Shown: positions 25,397 through 34,706, numbered from the stretch's first letter. The stretch is DNA of 36,882 nt from an uncultured Eubacteriales bacterium (GCA_949744165.1 CATJWG010000158.1:1-36882); one strand, 5' to 3'. Notes: generated by a model from the sequence alone, not told the origin. Translations and numbers: made by a program.

Positions 25397-27418
25397 TTAA
25401 TTAATTCTCTTAAATTGCTTGTCCAATTCCCTGTGTGTTAATTTTACGCACACGGGGCGGCCATGGGGGCAGTAGCGGACCTCTCCGGAGAGGACCTTTT
25501 CCGCTATCACGCGGCGCTCGGCCTCGTCCGTACGCCAGCCGGCCTTTATCGCGGCCTTGCAGGCAACCGTGTGCAAAACCGCGTCGCGCCGCTCGTCCAG
25601 CCCGAGGCCGCGGCGGAGCTTTTCGCACAGCTCCTCCAAAAGCGCGCGCTCGTCGCCGTCCGTGTCGGCGGGTACGGCACGGATTATCACGCTCTCCCTG
25701 CCGTATGGCTCAATCTCAAATCCCGCCGAGCGCAGAAGCGGCAGATTTTCCTGAATCATTTCTACGTCTCCCGCTCCGGGGGAAAAGGTCACAGGCATGA
25801 TAAGGCTCTGGCTCATCACCTCGCCTGTCTTTTGCCTGAGCGCGTCAAAAATCATGCGCTCGTGCGCGGCGTGCTTGTCTATGAGCAGGAGAGAGTCGTT
25901 CCACTCCACGATTATGTAGGTGTTCATCGCCTCGCCTATAACGCGGAAATCCGGCACAAGCGGCGCGTCGGGCTCCGGAGACGGCGCGCTGAACGCCATG
26001 GCGGGCACTAAAGTCTGCGACGGCGGCTCCATCCGGTTTGCAGCGGTAAGGCTCTGGGAGGCGAACGCGCTCCGCGCGGCATCCTCAGGAGCCGGCAACG
26101 GTGCCCTGAATTCCGCGGACTGTGCCCGCGTTGGCTCCGAACGCGGCGCTGACGCGGGGGCGCGGGAATAAACCGTTTCCCCGCCCTGGCGCAGGCTCAT
26201 TCTGTAATTCTCGCCCTGAGCGGGCTCGGAGCGCAACGGCGGTCCTGGTTCGGCGGCGTGGGCGGCAGCGCTTTTTGCTCCCTGCGGCGCGTTCTGCCGT
26301 GCGCGGAACTGCTCGGCGCTCATGTTTTTATAAAAATCGGGTCTCGGTTCGCTTACGGCCTTTTGCTGCACGGAGGGCACGGAGGAGCGTTTTGTCTCCG
26401 CGGGACCCAGGCATATTTCCGCCGTGCCGCGCTCTACATCCAGGGCGGACAGCACAGCATAGTACACCGCGTCGAACACAGTTTTCTCCTCGGTGAACTT
26501 CACCTCCGTTTTTGCGGGATGTACGTTGACGTCCACGCGGGCAAAGGGCAGATCGATATACAGCACGCAGCCGGGAAACCGTCCGGCCAGCAGGGTGTTT
26601 TTGTACGCCTGCTCGAGCGCGGCCTGTATCGCGGAGCTCTTGAAGGAACGGCCGTTTATGAAGAAAAACTGCATCGCGCGGTTTCCGCGCCCTGCGTGGG
26701 GCGCAGTTACGCAGCCGCTTATGCGCACGCCGCCGTTCTCGCCCGAGCAGTCGAGCATGTTCATGGCGTTGTCGCGCCCGAGCAGGCTGTAAACGGCGCT
26801 TTTCATCTTTCCATCGCCGGGGGTGAAGAACACCTCTTGCCCGTCGCGTATCATGCGCACGGATATTTCAGGGTGGCCGAGAGCGCAGCGCAGGGCCATA
26901 GCCGCGCAGGCGCTGCCCTCGGCCTTGTCGCTTTTCATAAATTTCAGCCGGGCAGGGGTATTGTGGAAAAGGTCGCGCACGCTCAGGACCGTGCCCTCCG
27001 GACAGCCGGCGGGGCCCATCTCCTCAATTTCGCCCGCCGCAAGCGTGACGCGCGTGCCGTTTTCGCTGCCGCGGGCGCGGGTTAAAAGCTCTATGCGCGA
27101 CACCGAGGCAATCGCCGCCAGAGCCTCGCCACGGAAGCCGAGCGTGGATATGCTCTCCAAGTCGCGTTCGCCGTGCAGCTTGCTGGTAGCGTGGCGCTGG
27201 AAAGCCACGCCCGCATCCTCCGGCGACATCCCGCAGCCGTCGTCAGTCACGCGCACAAGGCTCATGCCGCCGCCGCGTATCTCCGCCGTGATGCTCCTCG
27301 CGCCGGCGTCTATTGCGTTTTCTATAAGCTCCTTGACCACTGAGGCTGGTCTTTCCACCACCTCGCCTGCGGCAATCATGTCCGCCACGTGCGGGGAGAG
27401 TATGTTAATTACGGACAT
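25397..27418 (-). CDS. mutL: DNA mismatch repair protein MutL
   Basis: INILSPHVADMIAAGEVVERPASVVKELIENAIDAGA, DDGCGMSPEDAGVAFQRHATSK, STLGFRGEALAAIASVS. C-terminal DKHAAHERMIFDAL and CPHGRPVCVKL. Start trimmed to ATG 27418. Confidence 0.95.
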   Translation of the reverse strand: MSVINILSPHVADMIAAGEVVERPASVVKELIENAIDAGARSITAEIRGGGMSLVRVTDDGCGMSPEDAGVAFQRHATSKLHGERDLESISTLGFRGEALAAIASVSRIELLTRARGSENGTRVTLAAGEIEEMGPAGCPEGTVLSVRDLFHNTPARLKFMKSDKAEGSACAAMALRCALGHPEISVRMIRDGQEVFFTPGDGKMKSAVYSLLGRDNAMNMLDCSGENGGVRISGCVTAPHAGRGNRAMQFFFINGRSFKSSAIQAALEQAYKNTLLAGRFPGCVLYIDLPFARVDVNVHPAKTEVKFTEEKTVFDAVYYAVLSALDVERGTAEICLGPAETKRSSVPSVQQKAVSEPRPDFYKNMSAEQFRARQNAPQGAKSAAAHAAEPGPPLRSEPAQGENYRMSLRQGGETVYSRAPASAPRSEPTRAQSAEFRAPLPAPEDAARSAFASQSLTAANRMEPPSQTLVPAMAFSAPSPEPDAPLVPDFRVIGEAMNTYIIVEWNDSLLLIDKHAAHERMIFDALRQKTGEVMSQSLIMPVTFSPGAGDVEMIQENLPLLRSAGFEIEPYGRESVIIRAVPADTDGDERALLEELCEKLRRGLGLDERRDAVLHTVACKAAIKAGWRTDEAERRVIAEKVLSGEVRYCPHGRPVCVKLTHRELDKQFKRIN

Positions 27419-27459
27419 TGTCTGCCCCTTTCCGTATCGGTAAAATTTAAAAAGTGTCG

Positions 27460-27556
27460 CAGACTTCGCGGAGCGTGCGCCGAAGCACCATTTGGGCGGT
27501 GAAGTGCGCAGCAAAACGAAGCTCTTCAATTCAAAGGCTGTGAACCCTTGAATTGA
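27460..27556 (-). repeat. Intergenic structured repeat, copy E
   Basis: Minus strand TCAATTCAAGGGTTCACAGCCTTTGAATTGA hairpin followed by AGAGCTTCGTTTTGCTGCGCACTTC and CGCTCCGCG, the same order of modules as copies C and D. Confidence 0.45.
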
Positions 27557-27581
27557 TTTCTTTTATTATATTACATATCCG

Positions 27582-27610
27582 TTGAAAACGCCATGAAAAA
27601 ATGCTATAAT
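27582..27610 (+). promoter_or_regulatory. miaB promoter (TTGAAA-N17-TATAAT)
   Basis: TTGAAA 27582-27587, TATAAT 27605-27610. The -10 is embedded in a 12-bp-arm inverted repeat (27605-27616/27628-27639). Confidence 0.7.
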
Positions 27611-27660
27611 TTGAAACTAAACGACAATTTCAAATTATATTTTAGAAAGATACGTGAAAG

Positions 27661-29076
27661 ATGAGCTACAAAAGACAGGAAATTCCGCAAAGCGAGATAA
27701 GCCGCCAGCTTGAAATATGCGCGCGCGTAAGGGAGCGCCTTGCCGCTGCGGGACGGCCCATGCTCGCCCTGGTTGACACCTACGGCTGCCAGCAGAACGA
27801 GTCGGACAGCGAGGTTCTGCGCGGCTATCTGCGCGAGATGGGCTGCGGCTTTACCGACGACGAGTTTCAGGCCGATATCATCGTGGTGAATACCTGCGCG
27901 GTGCGCGAGCACGCGGAGATGCGTATTTTAGGCAATGTCGGCGCGCTCAACCACGCCAAGAAGGCAAAGCCGGACCAGATTATCGCGCTTTGCGGCTGCA
28001 TGGTTCAGCAGGAGCACATGGCTGAGAGGGTCAAGAGGTCCTACCCCATCGTGAACTTAGTCTTTGGGCCGCACGAGCTCTGGCGCTTTCCCGAGCTGCT
28101 TGAGCGCTCGATGACGGGCAAAAAGCGTGTTTTTGAGACGCGGCAGTCTGACGGCGCGGTCAGCGAGGGTATGCCGAGGGCGCGCGACGGCGCGCTCAAG
28201 GGTTGGCTGTCGGTAATGTATGGCTGCAACAATTTCTGCACCTACTGCGTGGTACCCTATGTGCGCGGGCGGGAACGCTCGCGCCGGCCGGAGGACATCG
28301 TGCGCGAGGCCCGCTCGCTTGTGGAAAACGGCTGCAAAGACATAACGCTGCTGGGACAGAACGTCAACAGCTACGGCCGCGACCTTGGCCTCGGCGTCGA
28401 TTTCGCAGACCTTATCCGCATGATAAACGACATACCGGGCGAGTTTCTCATACGCTTTATGACAAGTCATCCCAAGGACGCGACGGAGAAGCTTTTTAAG
28501 ACCATGGCCGAGTGCAAAAAGTGCGCGCGGCAGCTCCATCTTCCGGTGCAGGCAGGAAACGACCGTGTGCTGCGCGCGATGAACCGCGGCTACACCGCCG
28601 CGCAGTACATTGAAAAGGCCGAGCTGGCGCGGCGGTATATGCCCGACCTGGTGCTGACGACCGACATAATAGCCGGCTTCCCCGGCGAGACGGACGGGGA
28701 GTTTGCCGACACGCTGGAGCTTGTGCGACGGGTGCGGTACGACGCGATGTTTACCTTTATCTACTCCCCCCGCGTGGGCACGCCCGCGGCGGCTCTGCCC
28801 GACCCCATGCCGCGGCAGGACAAGCAGAAAAACTTTGACCGCCTGCTGGAGCTGTCAAACGCCATATCGCAGGAAAAGCACAACGAGTATGTAGGCAGGA
28901 CCCTGCGCGTGCTGGTGGACGGGGAAAACAGCGACAGACAGTACCCTCTCACAAGCCGCACCAACGGCGGGAGGCTTGTCCACCTGCGCGGCGGGCGGGA
29001 GCTTATCGGGCAGTTCACGGACGTGAAGATAGAAAAAGCCGCCACCTGGGCGTTGTTCGGCGAGGCAGCGGAGTGA
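27661..29076 (+). CDS. miaB: tRNA-2-methylthio-N6-dimethylallyladenosine synthase MiaB
   Basis: DTYGCQQNESDSE, VVNTCAVREHAEMR, GCMVQQ, VMYGCNNFCTYCVVPYVRGRERSR (radical SAM CxxxCxxC), TRAM domain. Confidence 0.95.
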   Translation: MSYKRQEIPQSEISRQLEICARVRERLAAAGRPMLALVDTYGCQQNESDSEVLRGYLREMGCGFTDDEFQADIIVVNTCAVREHAEMRILGNVGALNHAKKAKPDQIIALCGCMVQQEHMAERVKRSYPIVNLVFGPHELWRFPELLERSMTGKKRVFETRQSDGAVSEGMPRARDGALKGWLSVMYGCNNFCTYCVVPYVRGRERSRRPEDIVREARSLVENGCKDITLLGQNVNSYGRDLGLGVDFADLIRMINDIPGEFLIRFMTSHPKDATEKLFKTMAECKKCARQLHLPVQAGNDRVLRAMNRGYTAAQYIEKAELARRYMPDLVLTTDIIAGFPGETDGEFADTLELVRRVRYDAMFTFIYSPRVGTPAAALPDPMPRQDKQKNFDRLLELSNAISQEKHNEYVGRTLRVLVDGENSDRQYPLTSRTNGGRLVHLRGGRELIGQFTDVKIEKAATWALFGEAAE

Positions 29077-29092
29077 AAGGAGCATTGCGATA

Positions 29093-31702
29093 ATGGCGGA
29101 GATAACCCCCATGAAGGCGCAGTACAACCAGATAAAGTCACAGTACAGCGACTGCCTGCTGTTTTTCAGGCTGGGCGATTTTTATGAGATGTTCGACGAG
29201 GACGCGGTTCTGGCCTCAAAGGAGCTGGACCTGGCACTGACCACGCGCGACCGCAGCAAGCCCGCCGAGGAGCGCACACCCATGTGCGGCGTGCCATACC
29301 ACAGCGCTGAGGCCTACATCGGCCGTCTTATCGCCAAGGGCTACAAGATTGCCATATGCGAGCAGATGGAGGACCCCGCGCTGGCAAAGGGCATAGTCAC
29401 GCGCGATGTTATCCGCGTGATTACCCCCGGCACCGTGACCGAGAGCAGCATGCTCGACGACTCGCGCAGCAACTATATCTGCTCCATTTGCCTGGACGGG
29501 GACTCCGGCTCGGTCTGCTTTGCCGAGGTATCCACGGGCGAGTTCTGCGTCTCCGGCTTTGCCGAGGACGCGGCGGGGCACATTATAAACGAGCTGGGCC
29601 GCTTTGCGCCCCGCGAGGCCGTGCTCAGCGAGACGGCGGAGGCAAACGTTCAGATTATGGCCTTCCTCACCGGCCGGCTCGACGCTATGCCGGAGCACGC
29701 CTCGGGCGCATTTGACCTCGGCCAGTGCGCCGAGCGCGTGTGCCGCCGGTTTTCCGCCGGAAGCGTGGCCGAGCTCGGCTTCACGGGACCGGACGCGGAC
29801 TGCTCGGTCCGCGCGGCTGGCGCCCTGCTCGGCTACATAGAGCAAACGCAGAAATTCGACATCTCGCACATAAACAAATTAGAGGTGCTCTCCGGAGAGC
29901 AGTACATGGAGCTGGATTACGCCGCCATGCGCAGCCTGGAGCTGACGCAGAGCCTGCGCACAGGCGAGAAAAAGGGCAGTCTTCTCTGGGTGCTGGACCG
30001 GACAAAAACTCCCATGGGCGCGCGTATGCTCCGAAGCTGGGTGGAGCGTCCGCTGCTGGGGCTCACGGCGATAAACAACCGCCTTACCGCCGTCGGCGAG
30101 CTGTATTCCGACGCTGTGCTGCGCGGCGAGCTGACGCTTGCGCTCAAGGAAATCGGCGACATACGCCGGCTCGTCGGAAAGGCGGTTTACGGCACGGCCA
30201 ACGGCAGGGACCTCAAGGCCCTGGGCGAATACTGCTGCGTGCTGCCGCGGCTTTGCTCTCTGCTGTCCGGCACGTCCAGCCGCCTGCTGCGCCGCGGGGC
30301 CAAGATGGACACGCTCGAGGATATAAGTTCCATGCTCTCCGGCGCCATATGCGCCGACCCGCCCTTTTCCGTGCGTGAGGGAGGCATCTTCGCCGAGGGC
30401 TGGAATGAGGAAATTGACCGGCTGCGGCAGGTGAAAAACCACGGCGCGGACATGGTGCGCGCGCTTGAGGAGCGCGAGCGCGGGCGCACGGGTATAAAAA
30501 AGCTCAGGACCGGCTACAACAGGGTTTTCGGCTATTACATCGACGTGCCCCGCTCCGCCGGCGAGGTGTCCCTGCCTCCGGAATATATACGCAAGCAGAC
30601 TTTAGCAAACAATGAGCGCTACTTTACTCCCGAGCTAAAGGAGCTGGAAAACACGCTTCTGTCCGCCGGCGACCGGCTGTGCGAGCTTGAGTTTGAGCTG
30701 TTCACACGCCTGCGCGAGAGCGTGGCGGCGCAGGTCGAGCGCATACAGTACGCCGCCGACAGAGTGGCGGAGCTCGACTGCCTGTGCTCACTGGCCGAGA
30801 CAGCCGTGCGCAACGGATACTCCATGCCGGAGGTCGATTTAAGCCGCCGGCTGCACATCCTCGAGGGCCGCCACCCCGTGGTCGAGCAGATGCGCCGCGA
30901 TACGCTTTTTGTGCCCAACGACACCTATCTCGACGACGCGGACAACTCCCTTGCCATAGTTACGGGCCCGAACATGGCCGGAAAATCAACCTACATGCGC
31001 CAGACGGCGCTTATCGCGCTCATGGCGCAGATAGGTTCCTTCGTCCCCGCCAAAAGCGCACATGTCGGCGTGGTTGACCGCGTGTTTACGCGCATAGGCG
31101 CAAGCGACGACCTGTCGGCGGGACAGTCAACCTTCATGGTTGAGATGAGCGAGATGGCAACTATACTCAGGTACGCCACGCCGGCCAGCCTGCTGATTTT
31201 AGACGAGATAGGCCGCGGTACCTCCACCTATGACGGCATGGCCATAGCCCGGGCTGTACTCGAATACTGCGCGGACAAGCGCCGTATAGGGGCCAAGACG
31301 ATGTTCGCCACTCACTATCACGAGCTTGGCGCGCTTGAGGGCGTGGTACCCGGCGTGAAAAACTACAGTATCAGCGCAAAAAAACAGTCCGGCCGCCTTA
31401 TTTTTCTGCGCAAGATAGTCCCCGGCGCGGCGGACGACAGCTACGGCATTGAGGTCGCCAAACTCGCGGGGGTTCCGGACGCTGTTATAAGCAAAGCCAA
31501 GGCCTATCTCAGCGAGCTCGAGTCCGCGGGAACCGCGCCGCGCGTGAGCGCGCCCGAAGCGTCCGGAAGCGAACAGATAAGCATGACGGACGTCGGCTCC
31601 GGCGAGGTCTGCCGTCTCCTGCGGCGCACAGACCTGGACACTCTCACGCCCATAGAGGCATTCAATCTGCTCTACGAGCTGAAAAAGAAGGTGGAGGAAT
31701 GA
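29093..31702 (+). CDS. mutS: DNA mismatch repair protein MutS
   Basis: YSDCLLFFRLGDFYEMFDEDA, GPNMAGKSTYMRQTALIALMAQIGSFVPA (Walker A), ILDEIGRGTSTYDGMAIA, TMFATHYHEL. Confidence 0.96.
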   Translation: MAEITPMKAQYNQIKSQYSDCLLFFRLGDFYEMFDEDAVLASKELDLALTTRDRSKPAEERTPMCGVPYHSAEAYIGRLIAKGYKIAICEQMEDPALAKGIVTRDVIRVITPGTVTESSMLDDSRSNYICSICLDGDSGSVCFAEVSTGEFCVSGFAEDAAGHIINELGRFAPREAVLSETAEANVQIMAFLTGRLDAMPEHASGAFDLGQCAERVCRRFSAGSVAELGFTGPDADCSVRAAGALLGYIEQTQKFDISHINKLEVLSGEQYMELDYAAMRSLELTQSLRTGEKKGSLLWVLDRTKTPMGARMLRSWVERPLLGLTAINNRLTAVGELYSDAVLRGELTLALKEIGDIRRLVGKAVYGTANGRDLKALGEYCCVLPRLCSLLSGTSSRLLRRGAKMDTLEDISSMLSGAICADPPFSVREGGIFAEGWNEEIDRLRQVKNHGADMVRALEERERGRTGIKKLRTGYNRVFGYYIDVPRSAGEVSLPPEYIRKQTLANNERYFTPELKELENTLLSAGDRLCELEFELFTRLRESVAAQVERIQYAADRVAELDCLCSLAETAVRNGYSMPEVDLSRRLHILEGRHPVVEQMRRDTLFVPNDTYLDDADNSLAIVTGPNMAGKSTYMRQTALIALMAQIGSFVPAKSAHVGVVDRVFTRIGASDDLSAGQSTFMVEMSEMATILRYATPASLLILDEIGRGTSTYDGMAIARAVLEYCADKRRIGAKTMFATHYHELGALEGVVPGVKNYSISAKKQSGRLIFLRKIVPGAADDSYGIEVAKLAGVPDAVISKAKAYLSELESAGTAPRVSAPEASGSEQISMTDVGSGEVCRLLRRTDLDTLTPIEAFNLLYELKKKVEE

Positions 31703-32415
31703 TAAAACGGCTTTTCGCCTGCCCCGAGTGCAACAACCGAATGACGCAGACGCAGGCTGTGCTCGGGTGGTTTTATCTGCCGCTGCATTTCGCTCTGCTG
31801 CCGATGTTTATCGGGATGTTTGTCTACTTCGCACGCGTCAGCCTCTCGGGCGTAGCGGTGAACAAGATTTACTTCGGCTTTGGCATCGTCTTCGTGCTGG
31901 CTGTTATGGGAAGCTGGCTGCGCCGCAATTTTGATATACTGCTCGACGCCCCCGGCCGCTTCGCTCTGTGCCTTGCCATAGGCTTTGCGGCGGACTACGC
32001 GCTGTCCATTGCGGTGCAGCTTGTCCTTATGCTTGCGCTCGGCGCTGCGGAAAACCCCAACAACGCGGAGCTGGCTGAGCTGGCCGGCGCGGATTTCAGC
32101 GCGATGATGGGCATAAGCATTTTTCTCGCTCCCTTAGTGGAGGAAACGCTTTTCCGCGGCGTGGTGTTCGGCACAATACGTCGAAAAAGCCGGGTCGCGG
32201 CCTATGTGGTGTCCGCGCTGCTCTTCGCCCTGCTGCACGTGTGGCAGTATGTGCTTATCGAAGGCGACGCGCGGCTTTTCATCTATATGCTGCAATACCT
32301 GCCGGTGTCCCTTGTGCTGGCCTGGCAATATGAGCGCAGCGGCAGCATATGGACGCCTATTGCCTTTCACACGCTGTTTAACGCGTTGTCGTTTTACATG
32401 CTTACGGGCTTCTAA
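31699..32415 (+). CDS. CPBP family intramembrane glutamic endopeptidase
   Basis: LAPLVEETLFRGVVFGTI (EExxxR), ALLFALLHVWQYV, AFHTLFNAL. ATGA overlap with mutS. Confidence 0.9.
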   Translation: MIKRLFACPECNNRMTQTQAVLGWFYLPLHFALLPMFIGMFVYFARVSLSGVAVNKIYFGFGIVFVLAVMGSWLRRNFDILLDAPGRFALCLAIGFAADYALSIAVQLVLMLALGAAENPNNAELAELAGADFSAMMGISIFLAPLVEETLFRGVVFGTIRRKSRVAAYVVSALLFALLHVWQYVLIEGDARLFIYMLQYLPVSLVLAWQYERSGSIWTPIAFHTLFNALSFYMLTGF

Positions 32416-32436
32416 GCGGGAAGGAGGAACAAAACA

Positions 32437-33390
32437 ATGACGCTGAAGGAAGATGTGCTGCGCCGCCTTCGCGGCGCGGACGCGCCCGTATCCGGTCAGG
32501 AGCTGGCACAGGAGCTGGGCGTGTCGCGCAACGCCGTATGGAAGGCCGTGCAGGCTCTGAGGCAGTCCGGATATGAGATAGGCTCCGCCACGAACCGCGG
32601 CTACAGCCTGCTGCACGACAGCGACGCGCTAAGCGCCAGCGTGATTGCAGATTTGCTTGAGGACAAGAGCCTTACCGTACACGTGCTTGAAACGGTGGAC
32701 TCCACCAGTAATGAGTGCCGGCGCCTGCTCGCCGCGGGAGAGGGACGCTGTCTTGTGCTCGCGCGGCAGCAATCCGGCGGGCGCGGGAGGAACGGCAAAT
32801 CCTTCTTTTCGCCTCCGGACGCAGGCCTTTACATGAGCGCGGCGCTGCGGCTGGGCATGCCGCACATCGACGCGGTGGGCATAACGACCTATGCCGCGGT
32901 GTGCGTTGCCGGCGCGATACGGGACGTCACGGGGCTTGAGAGCGGCGTGAAGTGGGTAAACGACGTCTACTACCGCGGCAAAAAGGTCTGCGGCATACTC
33001 ACAGAGGCTGTCAGCTCCTTTGAGGACGGACAGGCCCTGTCCGCCGTTGTCGGTATCGGCGTTAACCTGCACCCGAGCGCGGTGCCCGCCGGGCTGGAGA
33101 ACATCATCGGCTTTTTAGACTGCGGGGCAGTAAAAAACGAGCTGGCCGCGGAAATAATAAACCGTCTTGAGCGCTATGACCCGCGCGACCGCTCGTACAT
33201 CAACGAATACAGGTCCCTGTCTGTTGTGCTCTCGCGCCGGATAAGCTACGTCAGCGCCGGCGTGACGCATTACGGCACCGCCGTGGACATAGACGAGCGC
33301 GGCGGCCTGGTGGTGGACACCGACGGCGGAGAGCGCGTAACCCTTAGCAGCGGGGAGATTTCCCTGACAGGCATAGAGGGAATAAAGTAG
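32437..33390 (+). CDS. birA: Bifunctional biotin-[acetyl-CoA-carboxylase] ligase/biotin operon repressor BirA
   Basis: N-terminal HTH (VSGQELAQELGVSRNAVWKAVQALR), VDSTSNECRRLL, RQQSGGRGRNGKSFFSPPDAGLYMSA, VKWVNDVYYRGKKVCGILTE. Confidence 0.94.
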   Translation: MTLKEDVLRRLRGADAPVSGQELAQELGVSRNAVWKAVQALRQSGYEIGSATNRGYSLLHDSDALSASVIADLLEDKSLTVHVLETVDSTSNECRRLLAAGEGRCLVLARQQSGGRGRNGKSFFSPPDAGLYMSAALRLGMPHIDAVGITTYAAVCVAGAIRDVTGLESGVKWVNDVYYRGKKVCGILTEAVSSFEDGQALSAVVGIGVNLHPSAVPAGLENIIGFLDCGAVKNELAAEIINRLERYDPRDRSYINEYRSLSVVLSRRISYVSAGVTHYGTAVDIDERGGLVVDTDGGERVTLSSGEISLTGIEGIK

Positions 33391-33398
33391 ACATGGCA

Positions 33399-33430
33399 AA
33401 GGCGCTTCCCTGAGGAAAGCGCCTTTTTCG
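33399..33430 (+). terminator. birA terminator
   Basis: AAGGCGCTT-ccctgagga-AAGCGCCTT followed by TTTTC. Confidence 0.75.
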
Positions 33431-33463
33431 AGACTGTTTATCTCAACTAAAGACAAATATGTT

Positions 33464-33653
33464 TTATTCTTCTCCGGAGCCTTGCGGAAGCTGAATAGGG
33501 CCATGCCGACTTTCGTATTCAGCGATGTATTCAGACAGCGCATGTTCTATCTGCATGTTTACCGCCCTGCGCTCAACGAATGCCAAATAACGGACCTTTT
33601 CATAAATTTCCTCTGGTAAGCACAGCATGGCAGGTCTTTTTTTCGGTCGCCAT
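33464..33653 (-). pseudogene. Ribbon-helix-helix (CopG/Arc-like) small protein, apparently frame-disrupted at its 5' end
   Basis: RPAMLCLPEEIYEKVRYLAFVERRAVNMQIEHALSEYIAEYE is RHH-like. The only good SD-ATG (AGGAGG 33668-33663, ATG 33653) reads MATEKKTCHAVLTRGNL* in a different frame across an A7 run (33643-33637). Confidence 0.5.
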
Positions 33654-33721
33654 ATAAAAATGCCTCCTGATTTCAGAGTGATTTCATTATGCCTTGAATG
33701 AAAGGAAACGTCAATCAAACT

Positions 33722-33895
33722 TTACGGCTCGGCATCGAGCGCAGCGGCGATGCGGTATAGAGCTACCATAGACACGGGATAGCTCGATACAGATTTAATA
33801 TGACTTATAGTGGAGCAACTTAACTCGCTCTTTTCCGCAAGCTCCTCCTGGCTTAACCCTTTCTTCTTGCGGAAAAATTGTATGCAAAAGCCCAT
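33722..33895 (-). CDS. XRE-family HTH transcriptional regulator (57 aa; absent from the ORF track)
   Basis: Minus strand: MGFCIQFFRKKKGLSQEELAEKSELSCSTISHIKSVSSYPVSMVALYRIAAALDAEP*; LSQEELAEKS...STISHIKS...ALYRIAAAL is a canonical Cro/CI HTH. Confidence 0.8.
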   Translation of the reverse strand: MGFCIQFFRKKKGLSQEELAEKSELSCSTISHIKSVSSYPVSMVALYRIAAALDAEP

Positions 33896-33939
33896 ATTCT
33901 TCTAATAAGAATTAATTTGAATTAGAAAGAGGGCAACTT

Positions 33940-34165
33940 ATGATGATCGGGCAGCAGCTCCGCTGGCATACCTGCTGCTTTACGGGGCACAGGCCGGAAA
34001 AGCTGGGGCAGGAGGAAAGGGAAATCAGGGCTCTGCTGGTGACAGAAATTCTGAGGGCCATAAATGGACGAATATGTTAGCTTTATTTCCGGCATGGCGC
34101 GTGGTGCGGATATCTGGGCAGCGGAGGTGACCGCTGCGCGGCGCGGGCGGTGTATTCCGCGATAA
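33940..34165 (+). pseudogene. SLOG-family (DUF1273/YpsA-like) protein fragment, frameshifted and truncated
   Basis: Frame 1: HTCCFTGHRPEKLGQEEREIRALLVTEILRAINGRIC*. Frame 2: EYVSFISGMARGADIWAAEVTAARRG*. CFTGHRPEKL and FISGMARGADIWAAEV are consecutive motifs of one family. Confidence 0.75.
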
Positions 34166-34625
34166 CCCTGCAGGACAACGCGAAGGTGCTTTTGCAGGCG
34201 CTGGCGATGGGCTCGGAAACTCACTACATCAGCCGAGAGGAGGCAGAGGCGGGAACGTATCAGCAGTTTTGCAAATTAGGGCTGGCAAAGAAGCTGGTTT
34301 ACGCAACGCGGCGGGCGACATTTCTCACGCCGTTTATTATGTTCGCAATCTACGGAATTATTGCGGGAATAGGTCTGGGGCTATCTACACCTTCCTTATT
34401 CTCACGCCGATAGTTATGCAGGCGGCCAAGGAAACCGGAATGAACCCGGCGCTGGTGGCGACCTCCCCGGGCAGCTCGCCTTTTTCGCTCCGGGGCGGGC
34501 TGTTGCTCTCCACGCCGGACAGCGACAAGGAGAGCAACAGGATATTTATGGCGCTTATCGCAATCACGGTGGCACTCACGCTGCTGTGGCTGCTGACGGT
34601 AGCGGTCGGAATAGTCAACTACTGA
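34150..34625 (+). pseudogene. Membrane-protein remnant split over two frames
   Basis: 34150 frame: ...LTPFIMFAIYGIIAGIGLG then off-frame. The 34269 frame continues ...AIYTFLILTPIVMQAAKETGMNPALVATS...MALIAITVALTLLWLLTVAVGIVNY*. The crossover falls near the CTGGGG at about 34375-34380. Confidence 0.5.
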
Positions 34626-34677
34626 AAACGCAAAATGCAGAAAAGGCCGCCCCAAAGGGCGAACTCTTCCGTGCGGC

Positions 34678-34706
34678 TTGACAATCGGGGGCGCAGGATA
34701 TAAAAT
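34678..34706 (+). promoter_or_regulatory. proS promoter (TTGACA-N17-TAAAAT)
   Basis: TTGACA 34678-34683, 17-nt spacer, TAAAAT 34701-34706. Confidence 0.65.

Noticed and set aside
33464-33895. XRE + RHH pair as an intact toxin-antitoxin module
   Set aside because: Neither product resembles a toxin and the RHH frame appears broken; treated as remnants.
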